Positions 16,518 to 25,547 of a stretch of 64,000 bases of DNA are shown here, one piece after another. The stretch comes from Saccharopolyspora spinosa NRRL 18395 (lineage in GTDB: Bacteria; Actinomycetota; Actinomycetes; Mycobacteriales; Pseudonocardiaceae), in the NCBI RefSeq assembly GCF_000194155.1, contig NZ_GL877878.1, forward strand, positions 980,974 to 1,044,973. Direction: 5' to 3'. The position numbers and the translations under genes are program-made. The stretch's first letter is position 1, and each line of letters opens with the position of its first letter. The notes beneath the pieces are model-generated. The model made no database searches and was not told the origin of the DNA. It worked only from the letters and a program-made list of their open reading frames with translations.

Positions 16518-17705
16518 TCACCGTTGCTCGTGCTGGCGGAGCGCTCGTTTCGCGATCGACCAGCGATGGGTTTCGGAAGGGCCGTCGTAGATGCGGAAGG
16601 GCCTGACTTCACGCAGGAATCTGCCGAGCAGGATGTCGCCTGAGATGCCGAGTGAGCCGCAGACCTGAACCGCGCGGTCGACGCACCGCCAGATGGCCTC
16701 CGCGCAGAACGTCTTGGCGATCGACGTCGCTTGTGATGCGCGGTGACCCTGGTCGAGCTCCCAGCTCGCTCGGAGGATCAGACCGCGGGAAGCGGCGATG
16801 TCGATCTCGTTGTCGGCGATCATCTGCTGCACCATGCCGAGGTCGCCCAGACGTGACCCGAACAGGTGCCGTTCTGCTGCCCTGGCCGTGGCTAGATCTT
16901 GTGCCCGGCGGGCGATTCCGAGCCAGCGCATGCAGTGCGTCATTCGTGCGGGCCCCAGTCGCACCTGCGCGTAGCGGAAGCCTTCGTCGACCTGGCCCAG
17001 CACGGCGTCGTCCGGCACTACGCAGTTGTCGAAGACGAGCTCGATGTGCCCGCCGTAGAGGCTTTCGTCGAGGGTTTCGATGTGCCGGATCGTCTTCAGG
17101 CCCGGGTTGTCGTTGTCGACGAGGAACATGGTCGCACCACCAGAATCGCCCGGGGCGCCCGATGTTCTGGCCATGCAGATCGTGAACGCGGCCCCATCTG
17201 CTCCGGTGATGAACCACTTCCGGCCGTCGATGCGCCAACCTCCGTGCACTCGTTCGGCGCGGGTGGTCAGCGCACTGGGATCCGAGCCCGCCCCCGGCGC
17301 GGGCTCGGTCATCGCGAAGGCCGAGCGAACATCGCCCGCCGCCAGCGGCCGCAGATACTGCTGCTTCTGCTCGTCGGTGGCGATGGCCTCCAACATGTGC
17401 ATGTTGCCCTCATCGGGTGCCGCGATGTTGAGTGCGAGCGGGCCCAGCAGCGAGTAACCCGCTTGTTCGAACACCTGGGCTCGGCCGCACATGTCCAACC
17501 CGTGTCCTCCATATTCGGGCGACACATGTGGTGCGAAGACCCCCGCGCGCTTCGCGGCCTGCTGTAGCTGCGACCGCACATCGTCCGATGGCACGACGCC
17601 TCGGTATTGCTCCTCCACAGGGATCACGGATTCGCGAATGAACTCGGCCGTCCGTTGGGCCAGGTCGGTCACTGGGGGAGCGGGCGTGAGGTCAACCGTC
17701 ATCAT
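16518..17705 (-). CDS. Acyl-CoA dehydrogenase, ACAD10/11-like
   Basis: A 395-residue FAD enzyme. SPEYGGHGLDMCG is the N-terminal signature, AFAMTEPAPGAGSDPS the FAD-contact loop, WFITGADGA the middle-domain motif, and RIYDGPSETHRWSIAKRAL the C-terminal FAD-binding segment. The catalytic base is not at the usual short-chain position, as in the ACAD11 group. Together with the adjacent kinase gene it would convert a (phospho)hydroxyacyl-CoA to the enoyl-CoA. It starts at one of two ATG codons (17705/17702). The 151-base gap before it, after the broken ALDH gene, shows no operator repeat, so it may be transcribed from further upstream. Confidence 0.85.
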   Translation of the reverse strand: MMTVDLTPAPPVTDLAQRTAEFIRESVIPVEEQYRGVVPSDDVRSQLQQAAKRAGVFAPHVSPEYGGHGLDMCGRAQVFEQAGYSLLGPLALNIAAPDEGNMHMLEAIATDEQKQQYLRPLAAGDVRSAFAMTEPAPGAGSDPSALTTRAERVHGGWRIDGRKWFITGADGAAFTICMARTSGAPGDSGGATMFLVDNDNPGLKTIRHIETLDESLYGGHIELVFDNCVVPDDAVLGQVDEGFRYAQVRLGPARMTHCMRWLGIARRAQDLATARAAERHLFGSRLGDLGMVQQMIADNEIDIAASRGLILRASWELDQGHRASQATSIAKTFCAEAIWRCVDRAVQVCGSLGISGDILLGRFLREVRPFRIYDGPSETHRWSIAKRALRQHEQR

Positions 17706-17856
17706 GCCTCCGGTGGCTAATGCTAGGGGTTGCGACGGAACAGCTGCTCCGACTCAGTATGGCTCCGGTGGAGGTGGAGGAATGGCACGAGCGAATTGTG
17801 AGATCAAGGGTTTCCGCTCGCACGCGAGCGGAAACCGCTTCCGATGGGATCCAGCA

Positions 17857-19133
17857 TCAGAACCGGATTTGCACGTTCTTTGTACGGGTGTATTCGAGGA
17901 TCCCTGAAATCCCGCCGACGCGACCGAGGCCGCTCTGCTTGTACCCACCGAAAGGCGCGTTGGCTGCGGCGGGTGCCACTCCGCCATTCACCCAGATGTT
18001 GCCGGTTTCCATCGCGCTCGCCACACGGAACGCCCGATTGAGATCGTTGGTGTGGATGTAGCCGGCGAGGCCGTACCGGGAGCTGTTCGCCAGCGCGATG
18101 GCCTCGTCCTCGTGGTCGAACCGGAGCACCGATAGCACAGGGCCGAAGACTTCTTCCTGTCCGAGCTCACTGCTGTTGTCGACGTCGCCGAAGAGGGTCG
18201 GCGCGATCATGAATCCGGGCATCTCCAGGCGCACGCCGCCGGCCAGCAGCGTCGCTCCGTCTCCCTTGGCTCGATCCACCATTCCCATGATGCGATCCGC
18301 CGCAGCCTCCGTGATGACGGGGCCCATCCCCGTCGAGCGGTCCATTGCATCGCCGACCTTGAGGTCGTTCATCAGGCCGGCCAGCCGTTCGGTGTATTCG
18401 TCGTAGATGTCGCGGTGGACGATGAAACGCGACGCCAACGTGCATGCCTGCCCGTTCGTGACCAGCAGCCAACCAAGAGCACCAGTGTCGCTGGCACCCT
18501 GCACGACCGACACCACCCCGGGCGGGATACCCGCCTCCAGGGCCAGCCGGGCGAACAAGGTCGCACTGAACGGTGCGAGCTCCGAGGGTTTGATGATGAC
18601 GCAGCATCCCGCGGCCAGCGGCGGAGCTGCGCACATTCCCAGTGATCCAACTGGGCCGTTCCAGGGGATGATGACTCCGACGACACCCACGGGCTCGACG
18701 AGCGTGTAGTCGAACGCTGCGCCAGGCTCGGTGGGCACGACCTCGCCACTGAGCTTGTCGGCCGCGCTGGCGGCGTAGTCCTTCCAGTTGAGCGAGTTAT
18801 GCACGAGAACTCCGGCGTACGAAATCGGAATCCCGCTCTCCAACGCCGGCACCGCGTGCAAATCGTCAGAGCGCTCGGTGAGGAGATTCGCGAAGCGGGT
18901 GAGCACCCGCCGACGTTCAACCGGGTCCATGCACGCCATGCGTGGAAGGCCTTTCGTGCTGCGGCCACCGCTTCGTCGACATCCGAGTCGCCGGCCAGTG
19001 GGACGGGAGCCTGAGGCGCTCCGGTCGAGGGGTTCACGTGGTCGATCGAACTCCCGGCGCTCGCGGAACGGAGCTCGCCCCCGATCACCATGTCGGCCCG
19101 CAGCAACGCTGAGACGTCACCATTGATTGTCAT
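17857..19133 (-). pseudogene. Aldehyde dehydrogenase, frameshifted and internally deleted
   Basis: The gene begins at ATG 19133 (MTINGDVSALLRADMVIGGE) and reads to FHAWRA, where one base is missing at about 18930; the next frame resumes with MDPVERRRVLTRFANLL and runs to the proper C-terminus. A second lesion lies near 18474-18480: VVQGASDTGAL is joined directly to GWLLVTNGQACTLASR. About 70 residues are gone, including the NAD-loop motif FTGS(T)xxG and the ELGGKS segment with the catalytic Glu, although the nucleophile region GQAC remains. The protein cannot be an active dehydrogenase. Two tandem operator repeats stand upstream. Confidence 0.85.
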
Positions 19134-19231
19134 TGCCGTTACGACCTTTTCCGTCGGAGAGGGTTGCTCGGACCCGGCAGACCGCCGTCCCGCAGTCGGT
19201 GAGCCGACGCTATTTGCGCTACATCGCACCT

Positions 19232-19249
19232 GTCAACACCCTCGTTGAA
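19232..19249. promoter_or_regulatory. Cluster operator, copy 1 (GTCAAC-N6-GTTGAA)
   Basis: An 18-bp inverted repeat between the divergent ALDH and thioesterase/TetR genes; one arm base differs from the perfect form. Its start is 33 bp from copy 2, about three helical turns, which would let two dimers bind one DNA face. The same motif recurs at 28104, 31750 and 31773. Confidence 0.7.
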
Positions 19250-19264
19250 ACCGCCCGGAAAGTT

Positions 19265-19282
19265 GTCAACTATGACGTTGAC
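19265..19282. promoter_or_regulatory. Cluster operator, copy 2 (GTCAAC-N6-GTTGAC)
   Basis: A perfect GTCAAC-TATGAC-GTTGAC inverted repeat, 79 bases before the thioesterase start and beyond the ALDH start. It is the best-conserved copy near the TetR gene and the likely autoregulation site. Confidence 0.75.
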
Positions 19283-19360
19283 ACGCCCATCGAGCAGCAT
19301 TTATCCTGATCCACATCGGATGGAGAACGAGATGCGCGCAGCGCGACAGGAGTGGTGTGG

Positions 19361-19969
19361 GTGGTGAGCATCGACATCCCGCCGCACCCGTGGTGGAAAC
19401 CCGGGCTGGACCTGCACCGTGGTGGAGACAGCTACGCCCACTTGTTGTCCGCGACGAGAGGCCTCCTGGATGCCGTCGCCGGAGTGGACGCACCCGAGGC
19501 TGTTTTGGCGGAAGTCGCGGGCGAGGTATCCCGGATCGCCGGACGGCTCAACTCGTACACGACATCGGACGAAAGTCAGATCGCGGGTACGCGAATGGAT
19601 CTGCCGGGTCGGGGGCATCCACTCGTGGTGCCCTACAGGACGACGTCCTGGACCAGTGTTCGAATGACGGCGGAGGTCACTTTCACGCGCATCCACCTCG
19701 GAGATGGTGGAGCTGTGCACGGCGGAGTCACCGCTCTGCTTTTCGATGAGGTTCTCGGCCGGTTTGCCAACCACGGACGTCAGCCCGCGCGAACGGCTTT
19801 CCTGCACGTGAACTACCGCCGTCTTGTGCCGCTCGACGTGGACCTCGACATCCTGACCAAGGTAGATCGTGCTGAAGGACGCAAGCTGTACATAACCGCC
19901 GAGCTCTCCCACGACGGTACAGTCCTGGCGGATGCGGAAGGGCTGTTTGTTGCAGTAAGCGCCCAGTAG
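19361..19969 (+). CDS. Hotdog-fold acyl-CoA thioesterase (PaaI-like)
   Basis: A 202-residue hotdog protein. GGAVHGGVTALLFDEVLG holds the HGG motif of the PaaI/4HBT group in which the central Asp or Glu on the helix and the HGG amides activate water; FLHVNYRRLVPLDVDLDI is the conserved beta sheet. It would hydrolyse an acyl-CoA, perhaps to free CoA from dead-end products. The N-terminal 90 residues are longer than the minimal domain. AGGAG at 19348-19352 favours GTG 19361 as start. It precedes the TetR gene by 37 bases and is probably co-transcribed from a promoter under the two operator repeats. Confidence 0.78.
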   Translation: MVSIDIPPHPWWKPGLDLHRGGDSYAHLLSATRGLLDAVAGVDAPEAVLAEVAGEVSRIAGRLNSYTTSDESQIAGTRMDLPGRGHPLVVPYRTTSWTSVRMTAEVTFTRIHLGDGGAVHGGVTALLFDEVLGRFANHGRQPARTAFLHVNYRRLVPLDVDLDILTKVDRAEGRKLYITAELSHDGTVLADAEGLFVAVSAQ

Positions 19970-20006
19970 GCCACGACACATCGAGACGACCAGAGGAAGG
20001 CTGAGA

Positions 20007-20657
20007 ATGGCAGAGCGGCGGGCGAGCCGGATTGGGGCACGGCGCAGAAACGCGCGCAAGGCGCCGTCAGACGGCTACGACGAACGCCGAGCCCGCTTGA
20101 TCGAGGCTGCCGCCAAAGTCTTCCGGGACAAGGGTTTCCAGGGCGCTAGCATCAACGATGTCGCGACCGAGTTCGGCAGTGACCGTGCGACACTCTACTA
20201 CTACGTGAGCAACAAGCACGAGCTGTTCGAAATGGTCATCGCGGATGCCGTGCAGGCGAACGTCAAGATGGCCGAGGAGGTGCGCTCCAGCGAGGCTGAC
20301 GCGGCGACGAAGCTGCGCACGATATTGGTGGAGCTCATGCGTTCCTACGACGCGAACTATCCGCATCTGTTCGTCTATCTTCAAGAGGACATGTTGCGAC
20401 TGGCAGGCGCGGACGCTGAATGGGAAGCCCGCATGCTCGACTGGAGTCGCCGCTATTTCCAGGCTGTGCGGGACGTCATCCAGCAAGGCATCGATGAGAA
20501 GCTTTTTACCTCCTCCCTGCCCGTCACGATCACGGCCCAAGGCGTGGTCGGCATGATCAGCTGGTCGCACCACTGGTACAAGCCCAGCGGCTCGGTTTCC
20601 GCCGACCAGATCGGCGAGGGCTTCGCCGACATGGTCCTACGCGGACTGGTTCGGTGA
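20007..20657 (+). CDS. TetR-family transcriptional regulator, probable cluster repressor
   Basis: A 216-residue regulator. The TetR helix-turn-helix is RLIEAAAKVFRDKGFQGASINDVA then GSDRATLYYYVSNKHELFEMV, with an extra basic arm (ERRASRIGARRRNARK) in front. The C-terminal domain (ATKLRTILVELMRSYDANYPH onward) resembles the ligand domain of fatty-acid and sterol degradation regulators such as KstR2, which respond to acyl-CoA thioesters. It is the only TetR gene in the catabolic cluster and lies next to two of the five GTCAAC-N6-GTTGAC repeats, so I infer that it binds them and is released by a pathway acyl-CoA. Confidence 0.88.
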   Translation: MAERRASRIGARRRNARKAPSDGYDERRARLIEAAAKVFRDKGFQGASINDVATEFGSDRATLYYYVSNKHELFEMVIADAVQANVKMAEEVRSSEADAATKLRTILVELMRSYDANYPHLFVYLQEDMLRLAGADAEWEARMLDWSRRYFQAVRDVIQQGIDEKLFTSSLPVTITAQGVVGMISWSHHWYKPSGSVSADQIGEGFADMVLRGLVR

Positions 20658-21099
20658 GCCTTCTTCCTCGTTCTGTGGCGAGTTCGAGCGCGAGGAGGCG
20701 TGGGGAAGTGCGCAGCGCCCGCCGGCTCGGTTCCTGATCCGCACGCGGCTCTACGGCGTCGTGGACATAGCGACACACCGCGGGCCACGCTGATGGCGAA
20801 ACCGCTTGCCACCGGTCACCAGCCTCATCGGTGCGCAGATGTGCCAGTATCGGCAGCGCTTTCCGCGGGGCTGACAGTCGATGCAACGGAGCACGGATCC
20901 GACGCCAACGGAATGACTACCGCTGCTACGTCAGGTATCGCAGTGTCAAGGTGCACAACGCAGTCGTCGGTGGCGAAAGCACCGAAGCTCATCAGAGATC
21001 CGAGGTTGATCTGGGTGGACAACGAGCTTCGCCCTTTGCGGCAGATCGCGCCACCCAGACCAGCCTAGCTCAGGATGGAGAAAACGTCGGGAATCGAGA
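20658..21099. other. Intergenic region after the TetR gene
   Basis: These 442 bases contain only short open frames with no recognised motif on either strand. There is no copy of the cluster operator and no clear terminator. It may contain debris from the truncated SDR gene that follows. Confidence 0.45.
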
Positions 21100-21426
21100 T
21101 CAGCTAGCGCCGATCTTCTGCAGGAACCCGGCATCCACGGGCAGGGAGACACCGGTAACGTACCGTGATTCTTCCGAAGCCAGCCACAAGAGGGCATTGG
21201 ACACGTCCACCGGCTCGACCCACGGGACTGGCATCGTGTTGAGGGCGGTGAACGCCTGGGCGAACTGTTCCCGGGAGGGATTGGGTTCTCCGGGGAAGAA
21301 CAGCTTGTAGACGCCCTCGTGGTGGATCATGTTGGTGTTGACGGCGGTCGGCTGGAGATTGTTGACTCGGATGTTGTGCTGGCCCAGCTTGTTCGCCAGG
21401 CGGCACAGACCGACGACCCGTCCCAT
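21100..21426 (-). pseudogene. Mycofactocin-type SDR, C-terminal half only
   Basis: About 108 residues: VGLCRLANKLGQHNIRVN, TNMIHHEGVYKLFFPG, FTALNTMPVPWVEPVDVSNA and RYVTGVSLPVDAG. This is the C-terminal half of the mycofactocin-coupled SDR family, known for the PWVEPxDxSNA segment and for holding NAD tightly. The fragment begins just after the place of the YxxxK motif, so the Rossmann fold and catalytic residues are gone. The upstream DNA (21427-21537) shows no SDR sequence in any frame. Even if translated it could not be an active oxidoreductase. Confidence 0.75.
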
Positions 21427-21537
21427 CAGAATTCTCCTCTAATTTGCGGAAACTGTCCTGTCACGAGACATGTGTGTCGCCTTGTCAGCGAGTCGATTAA
21501 CTGTGTTGCCAAGGATGTCTTTCATACCGATCCGGAC

Positions 21538-23340
21538 TCAGGGCGCGGCGTCGAATGGCAAGCGGCTGGGCATGATTCCTTCGAGTTCAGCCTTGATCTG
21601 AAGCGCGAGGAATCGCGAGTGGAGGCGGCAGTCCATCAGGGCGCCGCCCATGAACCACAGACCCGGTTGCGCCGTGCGCTTCCACATGTTCCTCATCGTG
21701 TAGTCCTCATCGAATCCCCAGATCGGTCCGACGCGGTCGGCGATCTCGTCGCCCAGCAACCCCCGGACTCCTTCCTGGAGGTTGCGGTACCCGGTTGCCA
21801 TTACGGCGAGATCGGCATCGATTCGCTGATCGTCTGCCAGCACCAATCCCGTCTCGTCGAACGTGGCGATGTCACGCGCCTGGACGAGGTTGATCTTTCG
21901 GTCGGCGATAAGGTCAGAACACCCAACGTTGATGTAGTAACCGCCGCCTGTGCGCAGGTACTTCATGTGGAAGCCCGTGTTGTCCTCGCCGTAGTCGGTC
22001 TCGAACCCGACGGCGGCGAGTTTGTCGAGTAGCTCCTGGTCCAAGACCCGTGTCCGTTTGGTTAGCCACTGGTAGGTGTCTTTGAGCACCGGATACGGGA
22101 TGGCTGCTGTGATGAGGTCAATGTCCTCGGCAGATGGCCCCTCCGAGTACAGCGAGTAGACCAAGGTCCCGCTGGGCACGAGGCTGACCACGCAGGTGGA
22201 GCCGCGCTGGACGATCGACACCGACTCTGCGCCGTTGGAATAGAGGTCCTGCGCCACGTCGTGCCCGCTATTGCCAGTACCGAACACGATCGCTTTCCGC
22301 CCGGCGTAATCCGTTCCACTGCGGAAATCCGATGAGTGGATGATCTCGCCGCGAAACTTCTCCAGCCCTTTCATGGCAGGCATGTTCGGCACCCCGCTCA
22401 CGCCCCCGGTCGCAAGCACGAGATGGGGCACTGTGAGCTCTCGGGTGCTGCCGTCGGCTCGCCTTACCGCCACCGACCAGGTCCGTGCCCGCTCGTCGTA
22501 AGTGGCGTCATGCAATTCGGTGCCAGTCCAGACGTTGAGTTCCATAACGTCGGCATAGAACTCGAGCCAACCGGCTAGTTTGTCCTTCGGCACGAACGTC
22601 GGCCAGGTCGGTGGGAACGGTAGGTAGGGCAGGCTGTTCGCCCATATCTCGTTGTGCAAGGTCAGGGAGTGGTAACGCTGCCGCCAGTTGTCGCCGACTC
22701 TCTCATTGCGCTCGATCAGCAAGGCATCCACACCGATCGCCTTCAACCGTGCAGCCACACTGAGTCCGGCCTGCCCGGCACCGACGACCAACACCTCGGG
22801 GTCACGTTCGTCGAAACGTTGTTCCTTGATCCGTGCGTCAAGCCAGTTCTCGCTGGCAAAGCTATGTGAGAAGTCAACCCCACTCGGGCGCTGGTCACCG
22901 ATCCTCTCGTCGAACCCGTGGATTTGCTGCAGCGTGGTGAGCAGGATCCACGCAAGCGGGTTCCCCGGCGACGCAGGATCGTAGACCAGCCTGACGAACC
23001 CGGTTCCCGCCCCGATTTCGGTATCGAAGTCGAAGTAGGCCTCGATGACCGACCGGGCGGACCGGCGCACGAGGCGGGGCGCGGCGCGGTCAGTCGAGAG
23101 ACGCAGACTCCGTGGCTTCACGTCGTCCAGGGTGGCCTTCAAAGCCTTCTCGATTTCGTCCCGTCCCGTGAAGGTTTTGTAGGACCAGGTGAACGCCAGG
23201 ATGTCTTTCCAGTGACCGTCGGGCTCGATGAAGGCGGCGATGGCCGCTGGGTCACCGTCTTCGACGGATTCCCCGAACCGTTTGAGCCAGTGGGCGAACA
23301 CCTCTTCCACGTTGCTCGGGTCGACCTTCGGCTGCATCAC
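21538..23340 (-). CDS. Flavin-containing monooxygenase with N-terminal SnoaL/NTF2-like domain
   Basis: A 600-residue two-part protein. Residues 1-150 form an NTF2/SnoaL-like fold (EEVFAHWLKRFGESVEDGDP, HWKDILAFTWSYKTFTGRDEI). The rest is a class B flavin monooxygenase: FAD loop VVGAGQAGLSVAARLKAIG, NADPH loop IVFGTGNSGHDVA, and AVMATGYRNLQ near the C-terminus. Such enzymes oxygenate ketones to esters or lactones (Baeyer-Villiger) or oxidise heteroatoms, using NADPH and O2. In a CoA-degradation cluster a ring- or chain-opening oxygenation is plausible. It is 93 bases downstream of an acyl-CoA dehydrogenase gene in the same direction and probably ends that operon. Confidence 0.85.
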   Translation of the reverse strand: MMQPKVDPSNVEEVFAHWLKRFGESVEDGDPAAIAAFIEPDGHWKDILAFTWSYKTFTGRDEIEKALKATLDDVKPRSLRLSTDRAAPRLVRRSARSVIEAYFDFDTEIGAGTGFVRLVYDPASPGNPLAWILLTTLQQIHGFDERIGDQRPSGVDFSHSFASENWLDARIKEQRFDERDPEVLVVGAGQAGLSVAARLKAIGVDALLIERNERVGDNWRQRYHSLTLHNEIWANSLPYLPFPPTWPTFVPKDKLAGWLEFYADVMELNVWTGTELHDATYDERARTWSVAVRRADGSTRELTVPHLVLATGGVSGVPNMPAMKGLEKFRGEIIHSSDFRSGTDYAGRKAIVFGTGNSGHDVAQDLYSNGAESVSIVQRGSTCVVSLVPSGTLVYSLYSEGPSAEDIDLITAAIPYPVLKDTYQWLTKRTRVLDQELLDKLAAVGFETDYGEDNTGFHMKYLRTGGGYYINVGCSDLIADRKINLVQARDIATFDETGLVLADDQRIDADLAVMATGYRNLQEGVRGLLGDEIADRVGPIWGFDEDYTMRNMWKRTAQPGLWFMGGALMDCRLHSRFLALQIKAELEGIMPSRLPFDAAP

Positions 23341-23433
23341 GTTTTCCTTCCTTCACGGACGGTTCCGCGGATATTTCGGACAGAAATGAGCCGGCCTTGC
23401 CGACTCTTGGCGACCGAGCTCACTTCCGGCGGG

Positions 23434-24609
23434 TCAGTACGACCGCGGCAGGCCCAGTTCCTGCTCGGCCACGAAGTTGAGGATCATCTCCTCCGGAATG
23501 GGAGCGATCCGGGTCAAGCGCACTTCGCGAAAAAGACGCTCCACTGTGTACTCGCTGGCGTAGCCGTAGCCGCCATGTGTCTGAACTGCCCTGTCGGCGG
23601 CGAAAAAGCCAGCCCGGCCGGCGAGGAACTTGGCCGTGTTGGCCTGAAGCCCGCACGGTTGGCGGGTGTCGTATCGGCGGGCGGCGTCGAGCATGACGTG
23701 GTTCGCAGCCAGGAGCTGCATGTAGGCGTCGGCCAGCGGGTGCGCGATGCCCTGGCGTTGACCGATCGGCTGCCCGAAGGTCACGCGCTCGCCGGCATAG
23801 CGGCTGGCGCGCTCGACCGCGGCAATACCGATTCCGATCGCCTCGGCCGCGACGAGTACGCGTTCGGGGTTGAGACCGTCCAGCAGGGCGTGGAATCCAC
23901 GTCCTTCCTCGCCGACGAGGTTCTTCGAGGGAACGGGAAGCCCGTCGAAGGCCACCTCGTAGCTGGCGACCGCGTTTCGGCCCATCTTCTTGATGGGGGA
24001 GGCCTCGACGTACTCGCGGTCGAGGTCGACGACGAACAGCGACAGTCCGTCGATCGGTCGTTTCGTCTCCTCGGTAGGCCGGGTGCGAGCGAGCACCAGG
24101 GCGGCGTCGGAAAAGCCAGCCTTGGTCATCCACACCTTCCTGCCGGTGATGCGCCAGTCGTTGCCGTCGCGCACTGCACGGGTGGACACCTGTCCGGTGT
24201 CGATTCCCGCGTTCGGCTCGGTGACGCCGAATGCGATGTGGATTTCGCCCACCGCGACCTGGGGTAGGTAGCGCTGCTTCAGTTCCTCAGTTCCGTGCAT
24301 GACGAGAGGGTGGAACCCGAACATCGACAGATGTATCCCGGAGCAGCCGTTGAGACCGGCACCGCTGGCGGCGACGGTTTGGAGCGCGAGTGCGGCGTCT
24401 TCCAGACTACCGCCGCCCCCGCCATACTCCTCCGGAATCAGCATCCCGACGATGCCCATTCCGGCCATCGTCTTGAAGAACTCCTCGGGAAAGCAGTGCT
24501 CCTCCTCGTGCCTGCTCCAGTAGGCGTCGTCGAAGTGAGAGCAGGCATCCGCGACCGTGCGCAGGAACATCTTCTGGTCGTCGGTGAGTGAGTCGTTCCA
24601 GTGCTTCAT
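23434..24609 (-). CDS. Acyl-CoA dehydrogenase
   Basis: A 391-residue acyl-CoA dehydrogenase with the usual order of domains: IPEEYGGGGGSLEDAA, FGVTEPNAGIDTGQ (FAD/substrate loop), VWMTKAGFSDAALV, and C-terminal VQTHGGYGYASEYTVERLFREVRL with EMILNFVAEQELG. The NFVAEQELGLP ending is shared with FadE-type enzymes of short or branched substrates. It oxidises an acyl-CoA to the 2-enoyl-CoA with electrons passed to ETF. Its ATG overlaps the stop of the phosphate acyltransferase gene by four bases (ATGA), so it is translated with the reverse operon that starts near 31.7 kb. Confidence 0.88.
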   Translation of the reverse strand: MKHWNDSLTDDQKMFLRTVADACSHFDDAYWSRHEEEHCFPEEFFKTMAGMGIVGMLIPEEYGGGGGSLEDAALALQTVAASGAGLNGCSGIHLSMFGFHPLVMHGTEELKQRYLPQVAVGEIHIAFGVTEPNAGIDTGQVSTRAVRDGNDWRITGRKVWMTKAGFSDAALVLARTRPTEETKRPIDGLSLFVVDLDREYVEASPIKKMGRNAVASYEVAFDGLPVPSKNLVGEEGRGFHALLDGLNPERVLVAAEAIGIGIAAVERASRYAGERVTFGQPIGQRQGIAHPLADAYMQLLAANHVMLDAARRYDTRQPCGLQANTAKFLAGRAGFFAADRAVQTHGGYGYASEYTVERLFREVRLTRIAPIPEEMILNFVAEQELGLPRSY

Positions 24610-25547
24610 TCTCTGTCACATCCGTTCGGGCTGGTCGCGGCCGACCGTGTCAGGTGGCTGGCGAGGTAGAAGCTGTGGCGGCGGGTGGCGACCGTGTCGC
24701 CACGGCTGGGCAGCGCGACCGGCACGCCTGCACCGAGCACGACGCCCATAGCGGGGGCGTGATGGCCGACCAGCGCCTTCGCCAAGAGGTTGCCGGAATT
24801 GAGGTCAGGTGCCAGCAGGATGTCCGCCTGTCCCGCAACTTCGCCGGCGAGGTTCTTGTTCACCGCCGATTCCGGGAACAGCGCGGCGTCCAGCGGCATA
24901 GGGCCGTCGACATCGACCGCGCCGAGCTTCCCACGTTCGGCCATGAGACGTAGTTCCGCCGCATCGAGGGTTGCAGGGATGCGGGTACTCACCTTCTCGA
25001 TGGCGCTTAGGACGGCCAGTCGAGGTCGCGCGGACGACAGGACCGAGTACAACTGGAGGGCGTTCTCCACGATCGCTGCCTTCGTCGCGAGGTCTGGCTC
25101 GATGTTGACCCCCGCGTCGGTCAGGAGAACCGTCCGGCCACCAAACTGTTCCAGCTGCATGACGTATATGTGTGACGCGCACGCCGACCTTCCGGGCAGG
25201 CGTTGGCGAAGGAGGCCACCGAGCAGGTCCGCCGTGGGAATTGATCCTTTGACGACGAACTCCGCATCCCCCGTGCGGATCAGATCCACAGCGCGATCCA
25301 CCGCGGTGTCCGAATCTCCAGAGTCATGGATCCGGACAGCGGACACGTCGACTTCCGCCTCGGCTAGCAGGTTCTTGATACGGGCTCGGTCACCGGTGAG
25401 ATCTAGTACCGCACCTTCGGCCACGACCTGGGCGACTGCCGCAATGGCCTCCACCGAGTGCGGGGCTACGACAACGCACCGAGCCAAGGGGCGTGCGGTG
25501 AGCCCGGCGATGATCGATTCGAAGGGAGGCAACCCAGGCTCACTCAT
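24606..25547 (-). CDS. Phosphate acetyl/butyryltransferase family protein
   Basis: A 313-residue PTA/PTB-family enzyme (PF01515). AVLDLTGDRARIKNLLAEAE, EFVVKGSIPTADLLGGLLR, ILLAPDLNSGNLLAKAL and GVVLGAGVPVALPSRGDT are the phosphate-binding segments of phosphotransbutyrylase. It would transfer an acyl group between CoA and phosphate. No acyl kinase gene is adjacent, so it may instead serve to recycle CoA or phosphate inside this pathway. Both ends overlap neighbours by four bases (enoyl-CoA hydratase before, acyl-CoA dehydrogenase after), which shows tight co-translation. Confidence 0.85.
   Translation of the reverse strand: MSEPGLPPFESIIAGLTARPLARCVVVAPHSVEAIAAVAQVVAEGAVLDLTGDRARIKNLLAEAEVDVSAVRIHDSGDSDTAVDRAVDLIRTGDAEFVVKGSIPTADLLGGLLRQRLPGRSACASHIYVMQLEQFGGRTVLLTDAGVNIEPDLATKAAIVENALQLYSVLSSARPRLAVLSAIEKVSTRIPATLDAAELRLMAERGKLGAVDVDGPMPLDAALFPESAVNKNLAGEVAGQADILLAPDLNSGNLLAKALVGHHAPAMGVVLGAGVPVALPSRGDTVATRRHSFYLASHLTRSAATSPNGCDRE

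Noticed and set aside
20658-21099. Small genes in the gap after the TetR gene
   Set aside because: Short frames on both strands show no ribosome site, no domain and no codon pattern distinct from noise.
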